The notes under the pieces: model-generated | Told to the model about the DNA's origin: nothing | The model's input: the letters and a program-made list of their open reading frames with translations, nothing else | The model's database searches: none | Made by a program: the position numbers and the translations under genes | Shown here: piece after piece, positions 43,412 through 52,435 of the stretch | Numbering within the stretch: position 1 is the stretch's first letter | Layout of the letters: every line of letters starts with the position of its first letter | Assembly: GCA_019634925.1 (NCBI GenBank) | Contig: JAHCAL010000004.1 | Coordinates: 349,651-413,650 of the forward strand | DNA length: 64,000 bases | From: Pseudomonadales bacterium | Lineage (GTDB): Bacteria; Pseudomonadota; Gammaproteobacteria; Pseudomonadales; Azotimanducaceae | Reading direction: 5' to 3'

Positions 43412-45144
43412 GGCGGCGGCGCCGGCTTGGTGACCAGGTAGTCCTCGAGCACCAGGTAACGCAGGTCGGAGCCGAAGAACATGGCGAGCGCGTCCTCCGG
43501 GGAGCAGACCATCGGCTCGCCGCGCCGGTTCAACGACGTGTTGAGGACGACGCCGTTGCCGGTCAGCAGCTCCAGCGCCTCCAACAGCGCGTAGTAGCGC
43601 GGATGCTGGTGCCGCTCGACGATCTGCACACGCGCGGTGCCGTCTTCGTGCACCACCTCGGGAATGCGCGCCTTCCACGCTTCGGCCACATCGAACGTGA
43701 TGGTCATGAACGGCGCCGGATGGTCGGTCTGGATGATCTCGGCGGCAACGCGATCGAGCACGCTGGGGCAGAACGGCCGCCAGCGTTCGCGGAACTTGAT
43801 CTGCTCGTTGATTCGCGCGGCGATGCCCGGGACGCTCGGACAGCCGAGAATGCTCCGACCGCCCAGCGCACGCGGACCGAACTCCATGCGCCCCTGGAAC
43901 CACGCGACCGGATGTCCGTCCGCGAGCAGCGCGGCGGTCTCGCCGGGTACGTCGTCGAGGCGGCGCCATTCGACAGGCTCGCGGCACGCCTCAAGCGCCG
44001 CGCGGCACGCCGCGTCGTCGAACCGTGGGCCGAGATAGACGTGCTGCATCCGCCCGAGGCGCTCGCCGCGAGCGGCCGCGACGAATGTGGCCGCGCCGAG
44101 CGCGGTGCCCGAGTCGCCGGACGCCGGCTGCACGAACAGTTCCTTCACGTGGTCGAGCGCCACGATGCGCTGGTTGAGCTTCACGTTGAGCGCGCCGCCG
44201 CCCGCGAACGCGAGCTGGCCGGTCTCGCGCAGGATGTCGCCGAGGTACGTCTCGATGAGTTCCAGGCACCAGCGCTCGAACAGCTGCTGGATCGCCGCGG
44301 CGTAGTGGACGTAGGGTTCGTCCGCGACGTCGCCCTTGCGCCGCGGGCCGAGCCAGTCCACCAGCCGGTCGCTGAAATAGAAGCCGACTCCGTTTTCCTT
44401 GTAGCGGCGCAGGCCCACGGTATTGACGTAGCGCGTGTCCACCTCGAAGCCGCTGCCCTTGCGCCGGATCAGGCGCGAAAGGTCGTAGCGGTCGGGATCG
44501 CCATAGGGCGCCATCCCCATCACCTTGTACTCGCCGTCGAGCATCTCGAAGCCGAGGTATTCGGTGATCGCGCCATAGACGCCGCCGAGCGAGTCCGGAT
44601 CGTAGAACTCGCGGATCCTGTGGATCCGGCCGTTCTCGCCGTAACCGAAGAACGTGGTCGCGTATTCGCCCTTGCCGTCGACCCCGAGGATCGCCGTCCG
44701 GCCGCTGAAGCCGCTCAGGTGATAAGCACTCGAGGCGTGCGCCAGGTGGTGTTCGACCGGCACGAACTCGGTGCGATTCCAGTCGATGCCGAGCTCGGCC
44801 CCGGCGGCGAGGACACGCCGGCGATTGCGCCGAAACCGCCGGTTGCCATTGAAGAGCGCGTCCAGCGCGCGGTCCGGCGCGTACCAGTAGCGCCGCGCAT
44901 AGTGCCAGCGGGCAGGGCTCGCGAGACTGATCGGCGCATACGGAAAGGCCACGACGTCGACGTCGCGCGGCGCGAGATTCGCCGCCTTCAGACAATAGCG
45001 GGCCGCTTCCATGGGCATGCGATTGCGCGCGTGCTTCTCGCGGACGAAACGTTCCTCCTCGGCGGCGGCGACGATTTCGCCATCCACCAGCAGCGCCGCG
45101 GACGGGTCGTGATTCAGGGCGCCGGAAAGGCCGAGGATGATCAA
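43405..45144 (-). CDS. NodU/CmcH-family carbamoyltransferase, probable LPS core carbamoylation
   Basis: 579-residue O-carbamoyltransferase using carbamoyl phosphate and ATP. TTG start (MIILGLSGALNHD). N-terminal Kae1-like domain: HDPSAALLVDGEIVAAAEEER, the metal site VEHHLAHASSAYH, GVDGKGEYATTF, and AFAGGGALNVKLNQ; C-terminal domain about 380-579 with FGPRALGGRSILG. In P. aeruginosa a carbamoyl group on inner-core heptose is made by an enzyme of this family encoded in the LPS core locus; this gene lies among LPS kinases and lpxL, so core heptose is the inferred acceptor. Confidence 0.85.
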   Translation of the reverse strand: MIILGLSGALNHDPSAALLVDGEIVAAAEEERFVREKHARNRMPMEAARYCLKAANLAPRDVDVVAFPYAPISLASPARWHYARRYWYAPDRALDALFNGNRRFRRNRRRVLAAGAELGIDWNRTEFVPVEHHLAHASSAYHLSGFSGRTAILGVDGKGEYATTFFGYGENGRIHRIREFYDPDSLGGVYGAITEYLGFEMLDGEYKVMGMAPYGDPDRYDLSRLIRRKGSGFEVDTRYVNTVGLRRYKENGVGFYFSDRLVDWLGPRRKGDVADEPYVHYAAAIQQLFERWCLELIETYLGDILRETGQLAFAGGGALNVKLNQRIVALDHVKELFVQPASGDSGTALGAATFVAAARGERLGRMQHVYLGPRFDDAACRAALEACREPVEWRRLDDVPGETAALLADGHPVAWFQGRMEFGPRALGGRSILGCPSVPGIAARINEQIKFRERWRPFCPSVLDRVAAEIIQTDHPAPFMTITFDVAEAWKARIPEVVHEDGTARVQIVERHQHPRYYALLEALELLTGNGVVLNTSLNRRGEPMVCSPEDALAMFFGSDLRYLVLEDYLVTKPAPPPQ

Positions 45145-45174
45145 GGTAGACAGCCGCTGGCGGAAACGGCGGCT

Positions 45175-45202
45175 ACTATAGTCGACGCACCGGTCGCCAC
45201 AA
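45175..45202 (-). promoter_or_regulatory. Promoter of the carbamoyltransferase gene
   Basis: On the minus strand TTGTGG (45202-45197), 16 bases, then TATAGT (45180-45175). It sits about 31 bases before the TTG start codon; no clear ribosome site follows. Confidence 0.5.
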
Positions 45203-45225
45203 CCCCAGGCGCGCGCCGGGGACGG

Positions 45226-45933
45226 TCAAAGACCGGGCAGACCGGCGGCACGGAACGCCGTGACGAAGGTTTCGTGGATCCGGGGCTGATCGCGCCAGTT
45301 GGCGAGGAAGCGCTGCAGGTCCCTCGTGATGCCGCGGCCGTTCACGTCCGGCCGCATCGAGTCGAGATCGATCAGCGCGGCACGTTCGCCGACCACCAGA
45401 AAGTTGGTGGCCTTGGTGTCGCCGTGACAGACCCGCAGGCGGACCAGGGCGACGAACAGTTCGCAGACCGAACGAACCAGGTGCGCGGGCGGAACGACAT
45501 CGACGTCCGCGCTCAGCACCGTGCGCAGATCACGATCGCCGAGATCCTCCATCACGAGATAACACGTATCGCGCAGCCAGCCCCGACGCCGTTCGATGAG
45601 GGCGATCGGGCGTGCCGTCGGCACACCCGCATCGTGCAGCAGCTGACCGAACCGCCACGCGTTGCGACCGCGGGTGCGATGCCGCAACGACACGCGCAGG
45701 CGGTGCAGCAACCCGGTGACGTTGTAGCGCTTGACGATGAACGCACGCGCGCCGATCGCGACGCTAGCCACGGTCGCACTGTTACCGTCCTTGCGCCGCG
45801 GCGCAGCGGCAAAGCTGCGTTCCGGGTCGTCCAGGAAGGCGCGCATCGGTGGGTCCAGGAACGCGCGCAGGCAGCGGCGCGTGTCCTGCCCGCGCCGATC
45901 GACCCATACCGTACCGGTGTGCGCGCCGCTCAT
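45226..45933 (-). CDS. LPS core kinase (InaA/Kdo-kinase-like)
   Basis: 235-residue small protein kinase-fold enzyme. ATP Lys in FIVKRYNV (about residue 69), YLVMEDLGD hinge, catalytic HGDTKATNFLV and metal LIDLDSM. This is the pattern of lipopolysaccharide sugar kinases such as WapQ-type proteins of Pseudomonas. The ATG overlaps the waaP stop by 4 bases (ATGA), so it is translated with waaP. Probably phosphorylates an inner-core heptose or Kdo on the cytoplasmic side. The exact position is unknown. Confidence 0.85.
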   Translation of the reverse strand: MSGAHTGTVWVDRRGQDTRRCLRAFLDPPMRAFLDDPERSFAAAPRRKDGNSATVASVAIGARAFIVKRYNVTGLLHRLRVSLRHRTRGRNAWRFGQLLHDAGVPTARPIALIERRRGWLRDTCYLVMEDLGDRDLRTVLSADVDVVPPAHLVRSVCELFVALVRLRVCHGDTKATNFLVVGERAALIDLDSMRPDVNGRGITRDLQRFLANWRDQPRIHETFVTAFRAAGLPGL

Positions 45934-46751
45934 GGCGCGTAGCGCCCCTGCACGTAACCCTTGCGCACGCCCTTGCGATACAGCGCGAGCGCGCGTCGTT
46001 CGACCGCCATCCAGAAGGCGCCCTCCTCGCTGAGGGTCTTGCGGAGGGGTTGTCCGCGGTAGACGCGCAGGAACCGATACCAGGCCCGCCGGTCGAGCGG
46101 GAGATCCAGCGTGGAGAACAGGAGCGCGGCGAGATCGCGCGCGAGCCAGCGCGTCGGGATGCGCCGGAAAATGCGCGCGCGATGCAGGTCCAGCACCGCG
46201 AGCTCCACCCGCCCGGCCGCCCAGGCGGCCTGCTCCGCGAGCAGGTGGCAGATGTAGAAGTCACGATGGATCATGCCGACGCCGTGGAACGCGCGCGCGA
46301 ACCGTGCGACGCCCATCACCAGGCGGCGCTTCTGCAGCGGGGTCGGCGGCGCCGCTTCCCAGCCTGCGGCCAGGTCCTCGAGGCTCGTGAATCCCTCGAG
46401 CGCGTCGCACACGATGAACGATTCGCGCCGGGCCGGGTTCCACCCGCGTGCGCCGTAAGCGGCAACGACGGGCGCCCGGATGCCCTGTTCGGCGAGATAG
46501 CGGCAGGCTTCGAACTCGTTCCTGGCGCTGACCACCGGCAGCCGCAGGGTGACGAGGTTCTTCAGTATCTCGCCCCAGCCGGATCGCCCGTGCAGCTTGG
46601 CGAAGTATGCGCGCCCGCCGGTCTCGAAGCGCAGCGTGCGCCGGTTCGCGATGGCGCGGTAGACCTCGCCCTCGAGGCCGAAGACACGCTCGAACAGGTC
46701 CGCCTCGCCCCACTGGCGGCGCAGGTCTTCACGCAGGAAGGGTTGGCCCAT
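45930..46751 (-). CDS. waaP: LPS core heptose(I) kinase WaaP
   Basis: 273-residue kinase that phosphorylates heptose I of the inner core, essential for outer-membrane integrity in Pseudomonas. Start ATG giving MGQPFLREDLRRQW, seven bases after GGGAG; an in-frame ATG 60 bases upstream has no site. ATP Lys in AYFAKLHGRSGWGE, catalytic IHRDFYICHLL and metal VLDLHRARIF. First of a two-kinase operon, divergent from the third kinase gene. Confidence 0.93.
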   Translation of the reverse strand: MGQPFLREDLRRQWGEADLFERVFGLEGEVYRAIANRRTLRFETGGRAYFAKLHGRSGWGEILKNLVTLRLPVVSARNEFEACRYLAEQGIRAPVVAAYGARGWNPARRESFIVCDALEGFTSLEDLAAGWEAAPPTPLQKRRLVMGVARFARAFHGVGMIHRDFYICHLLAEQAAWAAGRVELAVLDLHRARIFRRIPTRWLARDLAALLFSTLDLPLDRRAWYRFLRVYRGQPLRKTLSEEGAFWMAVERRALALYRKGVRKGYVQGRYAP

Positions 46752-46846
46752 CGAGCGGCTCCCGAGGCTCTTGGCGCCTGCCACGGCGCAGCGCCGTATT
46801 CGTAATACCATAGCCGGGATCCGTTCCCGACCTGCGAGATTGTCCT

Positions 46847-48001
46847 ATGGCGGAATGCCCCGGGTCGATGCCGACGCCGGAGTCGGCGCCGGAGCCGGCG
46901 CGCTCCCCGATCCGCGCCGCGGAACTGCGCGCCGCCGGCCGCAAGATCCGCACGCCGTTCACCGTACGGCTGGCCGACGGCCGGATGCTGACCGTGCTGC
47001 GCCTCCTGCGCGTCCTGCCCGGCCGCCGGGTCGTGGGCGAAGGCCGGTTGGGCGACCGGGCCGTGCTGGCCAAGCTGTTCGTCTCGCGCGGCAGCTGGCG
47101 CTACTGGCGCCGCGAGCGAGCCGGCATCGAGGCGTTGCTCGCGGCAGGCATTCCCACGCCGACCCCGGTCGCCGCCGCGCACCTGGCCGGCGGCGGCCAG
47201 GTCCTGCTGACCACGTTTCTCACCGACGCGCTGCCGCTGGCCGACGCCCTTGCGGACCAATCGGCGGCGGCCACCCGGCTGCCCGCCGTCGCCCGCCTGG
47301 TCGGCAGCATGCACCGCGCGGGCCTCATGCAGACCGATCTGCACCTCGGCAACGTGCTGCTGCACGCGGACACGCTGCTGATGATCGACGGCGACGGGGT
47401 CCGTCGCCGCCGCAGGCCGCTCGGCGAGCGGGCCGCCACCGGCAACCTGGCGCGGCTGCTGGCCGCACTGCCGACCGCCTTGCGCGCGCACACTCCCGTG
47501 ATGGTCGAAGCCTACCGGTCGGCGAACCCGGATTTTCGGGCAAGCGCGGACTCGATCCGGGCGGCCGTCGCGCACGCCGATGCCCGCCGGATCCGCGACT
47601 TCGTCGACAAGAGCCTGCGTGAATGCTCCCGGTTCCGCGTCACGCGCAACGACACGTATCGCACGGTGGTGCTGCGCGATGCGTCCGAGTGGCTCGAACC
47701 GGCGCTCCACACAGCCCTCACCGCACTCGCGGAGGTGTGTCCCGGGTCAGACGCATCGTTGCCCCTGGACGGTCGACCGGTGCAGGTGCGCGGCTTCGCT
47801 GCTCCCGCCGGCATCAGGCGGGCCATGCCCTGGCGCCGCGCCCCCGCCGCCCGGGCATGGCACGCCGCGAACCGGGCGCGCCTGCTCGACGAAGATGCTC
47901 CGGAACCCCTTGCGCTCGTGCTGACGCGCGCCGGGCCGCTGACCGGCCGTGGTTGGGTGGTGCTGGCGGCGCAGGCGCCGGGCACGATCAATCACGAATG
48001 A
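46847..48001 (+). CDS. LPS kinase with a truncated second kinase domain
   Basis: 384-residue protein. First kinase domain about 25-235: ATP Lys in AVLAKLFVSRGSW, hinge LTTFLTDALPL, catalytic QTDLHLGNVLL and metal LMIDGDG. From about 248 a second kinase N-lobe begins; residues about 307-375 (VQVRGFAAPAGIRRAMPWRR, later EPLALVLTRAGPLTGRGW) align with the N-lobe of the 45226-45933 kinase (FIVKRYNV, later RPIALIERRRGWL). In the second domain the Lys is replaced (VRG for VKR) and the chain ends right after the hinge, with no C-lobe. Larger homologues carry two full kinases, so this looks truncated. Its last 14 bases overlap the aldehyde dehydrogenase 3' end. Confidence 0.8.
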   Translation: MAECPGSMPTPESAPEPARSPIRAAELRAAGRKIRTPFTVRLADGRMLTVLRLLRVLPGRRVVGEGRLGDRAVLAKLFVSRGSWRYWRRERAGIEALLAAGIPTPTPVAAAHLAGGGQVLLTTFLTDALPLADALADQSAAATRLPAVARLVGSMHRAGLMQTDLHLGNVLLHADTLLMIDGDGVRRRRRPLGERAATGNLARLLAALPTALRAHTPVMVEAYRSANPDFRASADSIRAAVAHADARRIRDFVDKSLRECSRFRVTRNDTYRTVVLRDASEWLEPALHTALTALAEVCPGSDASLPLDGRPVQVRGFAAPAGIRRAMPWRRAPAARAWHAANRARLLDEDAPEPLALVLTRAGPLTGRGWVVLAAQAPGTINHE

Positions 48002-49418
48002 CCAGCAGCCGGATCTCGGTCATGTCCTCGATCGCGTAGCGCACGCCCTCGCGGCCGAGGCCGGAGTCCTTGACCCCACCGTAGGGCATGTTGTCGACGC
48101 GCCAGGACGGTACGTCGTTGATCACCACACCACCGACCTCGAGCACGTCCCAGGCGCGCATGGCCTTGCGCAGGTCGTGGGTGAAGATCCCGGCCTGCAG
48201 GCCGAAGCGGCTGTCGTTGACCGTTTCCAGCACCTTCTCGAAATCGCTGTAGCGGTACAGCACGGCGACCGGGCCGAACGCCTCCTCGCAATTGAGCTCG
48301 ACGTCGAACGGCACGTCCTCGAGCAGCGTCGCCTCCAGCATCGCGCCTTCGCGCCGGCCGCCGCACAGGACCCGCCCGCCCTCGTGCCGGGCCCGCGTGA
48401 TCCAGCGCTCGAGGCGCTCGGCTTCCCCGACCGAGATCATCGGCCCGATGAAGGTCGACTCTTCGCGCGGATCGCCCATCGGCAATGCGCCGACCGCGGC
48501 CACCAGCCGTTCGCGCAGCACCTCGTAGATCGAATCGTGCACGAAGATCCGCTGCACGCTGATGCAGCTCTGACCCGACTGGTAATAGGCACCGAACACC
48601 AGGCGCTCGACCACCGCGTCGAGCCGGTCGACCTGGTCCGCGTCGACCACGCAGGCGGCGTTGCCGCCGAGCTCGAGCACCACCTTCTTGCGCCCGGCCT
48701 TGGCCTTGAGCGCCCAGCCCACGTCCGGCGAACCGGTGAAGGACAGCAGCTTCAACCGGTCGTCCTCGGTGAACAGGTCCGCGCCTTCGCGGTGCGCCGG
48801 CAGGATCGAGAACGCGCCTTTCGGCAGCCCGGTCTCGGCGAGCACCTCACCCATGATCAGCGCGCCGACGGGGGTGCGGCTGGCGGGCTTCATGACCCAG
48901 GTGCAGCCGGCGGCGATCGCCGGCGCGATCTTGTGCGCGGCGAGGTTCAGTGGAAAGTTGAACGGGCTGATCAGCGAACACGGACCGATCGGCACCCGTT
49001 TCCAGAATCCGCGGTAACCGCGCGCGCGCGCCGAGATCTCGAGATTCATGACTTCGCCGCCGATGCGCACGGCTTCCTCCGCGGCCACCCGGAACGTGTC
49101 GATCAGCCGGGTGACCTCGCCGCGCGCATCCTTGATCGGCTTGCCGGCCTCGATGCAGAGGGCGAGCGCCAGCTCGTCGAATCGTTCGCGAAACCGCGCC
49201 ACGCAGTGCTGCAGGACAGCCTGGCGCTCGTACGGGGGCATGCGCGCCATGGCTTCCTGCGCCTGCACGGCCGCCGCGATGCCGGCGTCGATCGCCGCCG
49301 CATCGGCCAGGGCGACCCGGGTCGCGACCGCACCCGTGTACTTGTCGGTGACCTCGAGGTCGCGATTGGCCTGGACCGGCTCGTTGGCGAGGTAGTAGGG
49401 GTAGGCGTCCCTCAGCAT
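47988..49418 (-). CDS. NAD(P)-dependent aldehyde dehydrogenase
   Basis: 476-residue ALDH. Start ATG giving MLRDAYPYYLANEP, six bases after GGGAGC. Catalytic Cys285 in SGQSCISVQR, catalytic Glu in VVLELGGNAA, NAD site SFTGSPDVG, and C-terminal PYGGVKDSGLGREG. Downstream of the acetolactate-synthase-like gene (17-base gap), so the two form an operon. It resembles succinate-semialdehyde or phosphonoacetaldehyde-type enzymes; the aldehyde is unknown. Its 3' end meets the truncated LPS kinase. Confidence 0.88.
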   Translation of the reverse strand: MLRDAYPYYLANEPVQANRDLEVTDKYTGAVATRVALADAAAIDAGIAAAVQAQEAMARMPPYERQAVLQHCVARFRERFDELALALCIEAGKPIKDARGEVTRLIDTFRVAAEEAVRIGGEVMNLEISARARGYRGFWKRVPIGPCSLISPFNFPLNLAAHKIAPAIAAGCTWVMKPASRTPVGALIMGEVLAETGLPKGAFSILPAHREGADLFTEDDRLKLLSFTGSPDVGWALKAKAGRKKVVLELGGNAACVVDADQVDRLDAVVERLVFGAYYQSGQSCISVQRIFVHDSIYEVLRERLVAAVGALPMGDPREESTFIGPMISVGEAERLERWITRARHEGGRVLCGGRREGAMLEATLLEDVPFDVELNCEEAFGPVAVLYRYSDFEKVLETVNDSRFGLQAGIFTHDLRKAMRAWDVLEVGGVVINDVPSWRVDNMPYGGVKDSGLGREGVRYAIEDMTEIRLLVIRD

Positions 49419-49435
49419 CGGATTGCTCCCGCTCG

Positions 49436-51076
49436 TCAGATCTGCGCAGACAGTTCCCGGATCTCCCGGTTCAGGATCCGGTCGTTGTCGGAATAGTCCA
49501 CCGGTACCTCGATCAGGTCCACGCCGGGCTCCTCGAGCGTCTTCTGCAGGATGGGCAGGAACTCGTCGGCCGAGGCCGGTCGATAGCCGCGGGCACCGTA
49601 ACTCTCCGCGTACTTCACGAAGTCCGGATTGGTCATGTCCATGCCGAACGTCGGGAACTTCATGTTGGCCTGCTTCCACTTGATCATGCCGAACGCGTCG
49701 TCGCGCAGCACCAGCACGGTGAGGTTGAGATCGAGGCGCACCGCGGTCTCGAGTTCCTGGGAGTTCATCATGAAGCCGCCGTCACCGCAGACCGCCACCA
49801 CCTTGCGCTGCGGGTACACCATCTTCGCGGCGATCGCCGACGGCAGGCCGGCGCCCATGGTCGCGAGCGCATTGTCGAGCAGCAGCGTGTTGGGGTGCAT
49901 GCTGCGGTAGTAACGTGCATACCAGAGCTTGTACATGCCGTTGTCGAGCGCGGCGATGCCGTCGGCCTCGAGCGCCTTGCGCGTGTCCGCGACCAGGCGC
50001 ACCGGGTGCATGGGAAAGCGGCCGTCACCGGCGTGCATCGACAGGTGCCGGTTCAGATGCTCACGCACGTGGTCGAAGTACTCGAAGTTCCAGTGCGCCT
50101 GCCGCTCGAGGCGCTGCTTCAGGCGCCAGACCGAGTTGGCGACGTCGCCGATCACCTCGATCTGCGGGAAGTACACAGTGTCCACCTCGGCGCTGAAGAA
50201 GTTCACGTGGATGACGGTGCGCTCGCCGCGGCGCATGAAGAACGGCGGCTTTTCCACCACGTCGTGGCCGACGTTGATGATGCAGTCGGCCCGCTCAATC
50301 GCACGATGCACGAAATCGCCGTCCGAGAGCGCCGCATTGCCGAGGAACAGCGGGTGGGTCTCGTCGAGCACGCCCTTGCCCATCTGCGTGGTGAAGAACG
50401 GGATGCCGAGCTTCTCGACGAACTCGTTCAGCATCTTGCTCGAGGTCTTGCGATTGGCGCCGGCGCCGACCATCAAGAGCGGCCGGTTGGCGTTGGTGAT
50501 CGCGTCGACCGCACGGGCGATCGCCTTCTCGTCGGCGAGCGGCCGCCGCACGTAGCTCGCCGGGATCACCATCGCATCGGTCTGGTCGTGCGCGATGTCC
50601 TCCGGGAGCTCGAGGTGCGTCGCACCCGGGCGCTCCTCCTCGGCCTGCCGGAACGCTTCGCGGACCCGCGCCGGGATGTTGTCGGCCGACACGATCTGGC
50701 GCGTGTACTTGGTGAGCGGCCGCATCATGTCGACGACGTCGACGATCTGGAAATGGCCCTGCTTACTGGCCTTGATCGGCTTCTGGCCGGTCAGCATCAG
50801 CATCGGCATGGCGCCGAGCTGGGCATAGGCTGCCGCGGTGACGAAGTTGGTGGCGCCCGGCCCCAGGGTGGCGAGACACACCCCGGCCTTGCCGGTCAGC
50901 CGCCCGTACGTGGCGGCCATGAACCCGGCCGCCTGCTCGTGCCGGGTCAGGATCAGCCTGATCGACGACGTGCGCAGCGACTCGAGGAGATCGAGGTTCT
51001 CCTCGCCGGGAATGCCGAACACGTATTCCACGCCCTCGGCCTCGAGCGCCTTCACGAACAGATCCGACGCCTTCAT
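49436..51076 (-). CDS. Acetolactate-synthase-like ThDP enzyme (large subunit only)
   Basis: 546-residue thiamine-diphosphate enzyme. Start ATG giving MKASDLFVKALEAEG; the upstream 213 open bases are not needed. ThDP-activating Glu47 in TRHEQAAGFMA; PP domain GDGGFMMNSQELETAV with Mg2+/ThDP ligands. No ilvN/ilvH small subunit and no ilvC is nearby, so branched-chain synthesis is unlikely; catabolic acetolactate formation or decarboxylation of another 2-keto acid is possible. The co-transcribed aldehyde dehydrogenase suggests an aldehyde product. Divergent from the sulfotransferase. Confidence 0.85.
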   Translation of the reverse strand: MKASDLFVKALEAEGVEYVFGIPGEENLDLLESLRTSSIRLILTRHEQAAGFMAATYGRLTGKAGVCLATLGPGATNFVTAAAYAQLGAMPMLMLTGQKPIKASKQGHFQIVDVVDMMRPLTKYTRQIVSADNIPARVREAFRQAEEERPGATHLELPEDIAHDQTDAMVIPASYVRRPLADEKAIARAVDAITNANRPLLMVGAGANRKTSSKMLNEFVEKLGIPFFTTQMGKGVLDETHPLFLGNAALSDGDFVHRAIERADCIINVGHDVVEKPPFFMRRGERTVIHVNFFSAEVDTVYFPQIEVIGDVANSVWRLKQRLERQAHWNFEYFDHVREHLNRHLSMHAGDGRFPMHPVRLVADTRKALEADGIAALDNGMYKLWYARYYRSMHPNTLLLDNALATMGAGLPSAIAAKMVYPQRKVVAVCGDGGFMMNSQELETAVRLDLNLTVLVLRDDAFGMIKWKQANMKFPTFGMDMTNPDFVKYAESYGARGYRPASADEFLPILQKTLEEPGVDLIEVPVDYSDNDRILNREIRELSAQI

Positions 51077-51166
51077 CCCGGAATCCCCCACCGATCGGTT
51101 TGTCAGACAGCACGATTCTGGGTCCCGCGTGCCGGGGTCGTCAAACACCATCGGCCCGCGTTCCGG

Positions 51167-51172
51167 CATAAT
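51167..51172 (+). promoter_or_regulatory. -10 box of the sulfotransferase, possible leaderless start
   Basis: CATAAT ends eight bases before the ATG at 51180, leaving no room for a ribosome site, as at queG. A weak -35 cannot be assigned. Confidence 0.35.
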
Positions 51173-51179
51173 CCGTGGC

Positions 51180-52283
51180 ATGGAGCCGCAGCGCGTCAAC
51201 TCGACCACCCCCGGTGCTGCTGCGCCGGTCGGCGGCACGCTCGGTGCGGGGATCGTGAACGTATGCGGCTGCGGTTCGTCGGGCAGCACGATGCTCGCCT
51301 ACACGCTCGACCGGCATCCCGAGATCGCCTGCGGCGACGAGCTGTTCCTCTTCTGCATCCCGACCCTGTACGACGACTACGCGCGCTTCCGCCGGCACCG
51401 CCACCTGTACCGGTTCATCGGCGTCTCCGGCAACCCGTACCACCAGGGCCGCGCGATCTTCCGCCAGGCCAGGGCATACGGACTCGGCCGCAGCGCGTTG
51501 TGGGGCATGGCCGGAAGGGCACGCAGCCTCAACGAACTCGCCGCCACCATGCAGGCCCACGTGCAGGCGCGCACCGGCAAACGCCTCTGGGCCGAGAAGA
51601 CGCCACGCAACATCCGCGTGATCGGCAAGTTCGTCGACGCCTTCCCGGAAGCAAAGGTGATCCACATCGTGCGCGATCCGCGCGACGTGCTGCTCTCGCT
51701 CGCGCGCCGCGGCAAGCCGCTGCTCGAGTCCGCCGAGACCTGGATCGCGTCGACCGCAGCCATCGCGGCGCACCGTGGCAATCCGCGATTGCTGGAGGTG
51801 CGTTACGAGGATCTCTGCCGCGAACCCGACGCGACACTGGCGCGGATCTGTTTATTCCTCGACGTCACGTTCGACCCGGAATACTTCCGATCGGACCGGT
51901 TCGCGAGCCAGGGGCTCGGCAAGTTCGCGGGGCATGCGAGCTGGACCCAGAATCCGGGCCAGGGCTTCAGCGCGGCCTCCATTGGCCGCCACAGGACCGT
52001 GGACTTCGACTGGAACGCGCTCACCGGCATGCGGCTGACCAAGGCCTACGCGGCGCTGCTCGGCACTCCGCAACTGCGCCTGGGAGAACTCGCCACCCAC
52101 TACGGCTACGATCTCCTCGACACGGCGGACCGCGGCGACGGCACGCCGTTCGAGACGCTCGACACCGCGTGGCGGCTCGATCCGGTGCGGCGTGCGCTCG
52201 ACACCATGCTCGACATGCCGGGGTACGTCCCGATGGTCGAGCATCAGCCGCTCGCGAGTTACGATCTGGTTGGATCCAGATAG
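51180..52283 (+). CDS. PAPS-dependent sulfotransferase
   Basis: 367-residue sulfotransferase. The 5'-phosphosulfate loop is CGCGSSGSTMLAY (30-40), and the 3'-phosphate site is VIHIVRDPRDVLLSLARRG (about 160-178). AEKTPRNIRVIGKF is the family helix. No membrane span. No PAPS synthesis gene or glycosyltransferase lies beside it, so the acceptor is unknown; LPS or a surface glycan is inference from position near LPS genes. Confidence 0.85.
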   Translation: MEPQRVNSTTPGAAAPVGGTLGAGIVNVCGCGSSGSTMLAYTLDRHPEIACGDELFLFCIPTLYDDYARFRRHRHLYRFIGVSGNPYHQGRAIFRQARAYGLGRSALWGMAGRARSLNELAATMQAHVQARTGKRLWAEKTPRNIRVIGKFVDAFPEAKVIHIVRDPRDVLLSLARRGKPLLESAETWIASTAAIAAHRGNPRLLEVRYEDLCREPDATLARICLFLDVTFDPEYFRSDRFASQGLGKFAGHASWTQNPGQGFSAASIGRHRTVDFDWNALTGMRLTKAYAALLGTPQLRLGELATHYGYDLLDTADRGDGTPFETLDTAWRLDPVRRALDTMLDMPGYVPMVEHQPLASYDLVGSR

Positions 52284-52395
52284 ACGGACGCGATTCGGCG
52301 GGTCTGCTCTCGAAACCCGCCCGGCGCTATGCCTCGAGCGGCTCTCACCCAGTGCTGCCGAATTGTCATCGCGCGGTTCCTGTACAACATGAGAA

Positions 52396-52435
52396 CTGAG
52401 CCAGGAAGGCACCTTTCGCCTGGATCGAGGCTCAG
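52396..52435. repeat. Inverted repeat at the 3' end of the parE toxin gene
   Basis: CTGAGCC (52396-52402) pairs with GGCTCAG (52429-52435); inside, AAGGCACCTT (52406-52415) forms a smaller hairpin. It lies between the convergent sulfotransferase and toxin genes and includes the toxin stop. No T-run follows on either strand, so terminator function is uncertain. Confidence 0.35.

Noticed and set aside
42436..45942. A 1168-codon plus-strand open frame opposite the carbamoyltransferase.
   Set aside because: Antisense shadow of lpxL and the carbamoyltransferase region; low-complexity Arg/Ala-rich sequence.
52396..52435. Rho-independent terminator.
   Set aside because: The hairpin has no T-run on either strand.
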